Assembly (NCBI GenBank): GCA_030598025.1
Contig: JAUVQS010000008.1
Coordinates: 1-23,277 of the forward strand
DNA length: 23,277 bases
Reading direction: 5' to 3'
Origin: Acidimicrobiia bacterium
Lineage (GTDB): Bacteria > Actinomycetota > Acidimicrobiia > Spongiisociales > JAHEDJ01
Positions 21,653 to 23,277 of the stretch are shown piece after piece (the stretch's first letter is position 1; each line of letters opens with the position of its first letter). A program made the translations under genes and the position numbers. The notes beneath the pieces are model-generated. The model saw nothing but the letters and a program-made list of their open reading frames with translations. It was not told the DNA's origin and did not search any database.

Positions 21653-23277
21653 GGCAGTTCGGCTCCGCCATCCGTCCCAGGTTCGGTCGACGGATCCTCG
21701 GCGACGTCGAGCACTTCTACCTTCAAGCGGTAGGTTCCCCCTGCCGGGCGCACCCAGTGAGGCCAGAGCAGGATTCCTTGCTGCAACTCCTCATATCCCA
21801 CCTCGCTTCGTATCTCTGTTGTGAGCGGTAGCACGAACAGTTCCCCCGGCTGTCGAAGCTCAATAAGGATCTCGTTCTTCCTGCCTTCATGACGGAATCT
21901 GAAGCGATGACCGGAGAGGGCCATCGGCATGTCGACCTCTTGCCAGGCCCCTCCGTCGACCCGCAGTGATCCCACGTCACGCCACACAGCAACCGGAAAC
22001 TCCGGTCCGAACCGGCACTCCGGCAGGTCGCTGATCTCATAAGTTACATCAAACGTACGGTCTTCGGCTCGCATCATTCGTTGCACCCGACCGCCGTGAG
22101 AAGTCGATGAGACTGTCACGGAGCCTTTGCCACTGTCGGTCTCGCCCAACTCGAAGGGATCTGCCGAGACGACGTCTGGCTCCATTGAGGCAAGGGCTCC
22201 GGGAGCGGCGTCGAGCGGCAGGGTCCTTGTGGTCAGCCAGCGATGGGTCGGCGATGGGGTCTGGTCGGTGTGATAATCCTCGATGTGGGAGGCGACCACG
22301 TCCGGGACCATCCACCTCGACGGTTTATCGTCGTAGTAGGCGAGTGCGCCGTCATCGAGGTCCAGTACCCATGACTGATCCGGGAGTTCGACGTGGATTT
22401 CGTCACGCCCGTCGGCGTCCCAGTCGAAACGGTTGAGTTTGACCCACGACCGTCCCGATCTTCCTGCCTCATCGATAGCCAACCTGGAGGCGAGTAGCCG
22501 CTGATGGGTTTCGGCACGCAAATGCGGCAGGTACAACCCGCCGAAGGAGCCGTGCCAGTAGGCGTCATTGCCCTGTCCTCGCAGGACCTCGGTGAGCGCC
22601 TCTTTCGGCGCCTTGTTGCGGGCAGCTCTTCTGGACGCATTCAACATCTTGCGATAGAGCGAGTCCGCTTCGGGATACCGATCCAGGAAGTGTTCCCATC
22701 GTCCATCGGACCAATCGGTCATCTCTTGGTAGGAGCCGGGAGGCAGGGAAGCGCGTTCTGTGGCCGGGTGGTCGGCCAGGTGGCGTTCGAAGGTAGTGAG
22801 TTCTACCCAGTCGGCTGCGTCGGCGGCGGTGAAGAATCGATCGAGCCACCCGTCGGGACCGTAGATCTGACGGTTGCTGCCCGGCCACAAGCCATACTTC
22901 TCTCCGTCATCTGCCAGCACTGCGACGGACTCCGGGTTGGCGTCGTGGAGGTGGCGCAGGCTCTCAATCAAGACCTCAGGGTCTTCTCTGGGAGCGGCAT
23001 AACGGAGATCGACCGAGATCGGGTAGGCGGTGATCAGTTGATCGAGATAGTGCACCAGATATGGGTGATCGAGGTGCTCGACTCCGGCTCGCTCGAAGTG
23101 GACGTCATCGAGGGGAACGGCGTCGTAACCCGCTTCCACGAAAGTCTCGACCAGTGACGGTTCCCAGACCCGCTCGGGAACCCAGGCGGTAATCGGATCG
23201 TGCGAGAACCTCTCGTTGATCTCATCTCGCATCCGCTTCAGATGTTCGAGCCGGTCACGGGGGGGAATAGCCGGGAG
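21649..23277 (-). CDS. GH57 alpha-amylase/4-alpha-glucanotransferase (5' end outside window)
   Basis: At least 542 residues; the frame stays open to the right edge (…RDRLEHLKR before the ATG at 23232), so that ATG is internal and the true start is beyond 23277. The enzyme cleaves and transfers alpha-1,4-glucan. Visible GH57 motifs: AWVPERVWEPSL, whose Glu is the nucleophile position of the family (codon near 23173-23175), DAVPLDDVHF, and AVLADDGEKYGLWPG, which carries the acid/base Asp (codon near 22911). After the catalytic barrel come the DUF1925-type helical middle part (ARNKAPKEALTEVLRGQGND, YWHGSFGGLYLPHLR) and a DUF1926-type beta-sandwich C-terminus. It is translationally coupled to glgA (4-bp overlap), so the two probably build or recycle a cytoplasmic glucan store. 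Confidence 0.9.
   Translation of the reverse strand, partial: LPAIPPRDRLEHLKRMRDEINERFSHDPITAWVPERVWEPSLVETFVEAGYDAVPLDDVHFERAGVEHLDHPYLVHYLDQLITAYPISVDLRYAAPREDPEVLIESLRHLHDANPESVAVLADDGEKYGLWPGSNRQIYGPDGWLDRFFTAADAADWVELTTFERHLADHPATERASLPPGSYQEMTDWSDGRWEHFLDRYPEADSLYRKMLNASRRAARNKAPKEALTEVLRGQGNDAYWHGSFGGLYLPHLRAETHQRLLASRLAIDEAGRSGRSWVKLNRFDWDADGRDEIHVELPDQSWVLDLDDGALAYYDDKPSRWMVPDVVASHIEDYHTDQTPSPTHRWLTTRTLPLDAAPGALASMEPDVVSADPFELGETDSGKGSVTVSSTSHGGRVQRMMRAEDRTFDVTYEISDLPECRFGPEFPVAVWRDVGSLRVDGGAWQEVDMPMALSGHRFRFRHEGRKNEILIELRQPGELFVLPLTTEIRSEVGYEELQQGILLWPHWVRPAGGTYRLKVEVLDVAEDPSTEPGTDGGAELP

Overview
The window is high-GC bacterial DNA, densely packed with genes, and reads as an actinobacterium (Actinomycetota), most likely Acidimicrobiia or a related deep lineage. 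The pointers are the linkage cysteine desulfurase - mnmA - MetE-like protein - ligA (also conserved in mycobacteria), many GTG starts, several genes with a -10 hexamer only 6-10 bases before the start codon (leaderless or nearly so), and typical actinobacterial hypothetical families. The class assignment is inference; there is no rRNA here to test it.

Layout. 1-1908: the 3' end of murA overlapping a secreted SpoIID/LytB-type protein (envelope/peptidoglycan). 1952-3772: a NifU-type Fe-S scaffold, then the MeaB GTPase translationally coupled to a small hypothetical protein. 3834-4604: an enoyl-CoA hydratase with a strong Shine-Dalgarno site. 4605-6753: a decaying accessory stretch holding an N-terminally truncated zinc metallopeptidase, a SRPBCC pseudogene with an internal out-of-frame deletion, and an AbiEi-like/DUF559 protein gene bracketed by three copies of a 43-bp palindromic repeat. 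6754-11963: operon of cysteine desulfurase, mnmA (tRNA 2-thiolation), a MetE-like protein and NAD+-dependent DNA ligase. 12050-12745: a membrane M50 metalloprotease, converging with and overlapping a phosphodiesterase gene (12736-13821, minus). 13857-13966: two copies of a second palindromic repeat. 13971-15445 (minus): a membrane-anchored hypothetical protein and a TGS-domain GTPase. 15554-18530: dapC-dapD-dapE, the succinylase branch of lysine/diaminopimelate synthesis. 18757-23277 (minus): GH57 glucanotransferase/amylase - glgA - lipoprotein, a glucan operon running off the right edge.

The core genes form tight co-directional operons with 4-19 bp overlaps, so most control is probably by translational coupling. 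Diaminopimelate from dapCDE, murA and the SpoIID-like protein all bear on the cell wall. The cysteine desulfurase supplies sulfur to MnmA; the NifU-type scaffold handles Fe-S clusters.

The least expected content is intergenic: (i) three arrays of a degenerate 7-bp tandem repeat of form GGTNCNN, two directly adjoining a stop codon and one within a few bases of it; (ii) a 43-bp palindromic element in three copies; (iii) a 50-bp hairpin element in two copies spaced exactly 60 bp. The start of mnmA also carries a damaged-looking ATP-binding loop in a G-rich patch that may be a sequencing artefact. No gene-free stretch exceeds 300 bases; the longest (18531-18756, about 226 bp) is filled by heptad arrays and hairpins. 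I saw no tRNA, rRNA, CRISPR array, insertion sequence or riboswitch.
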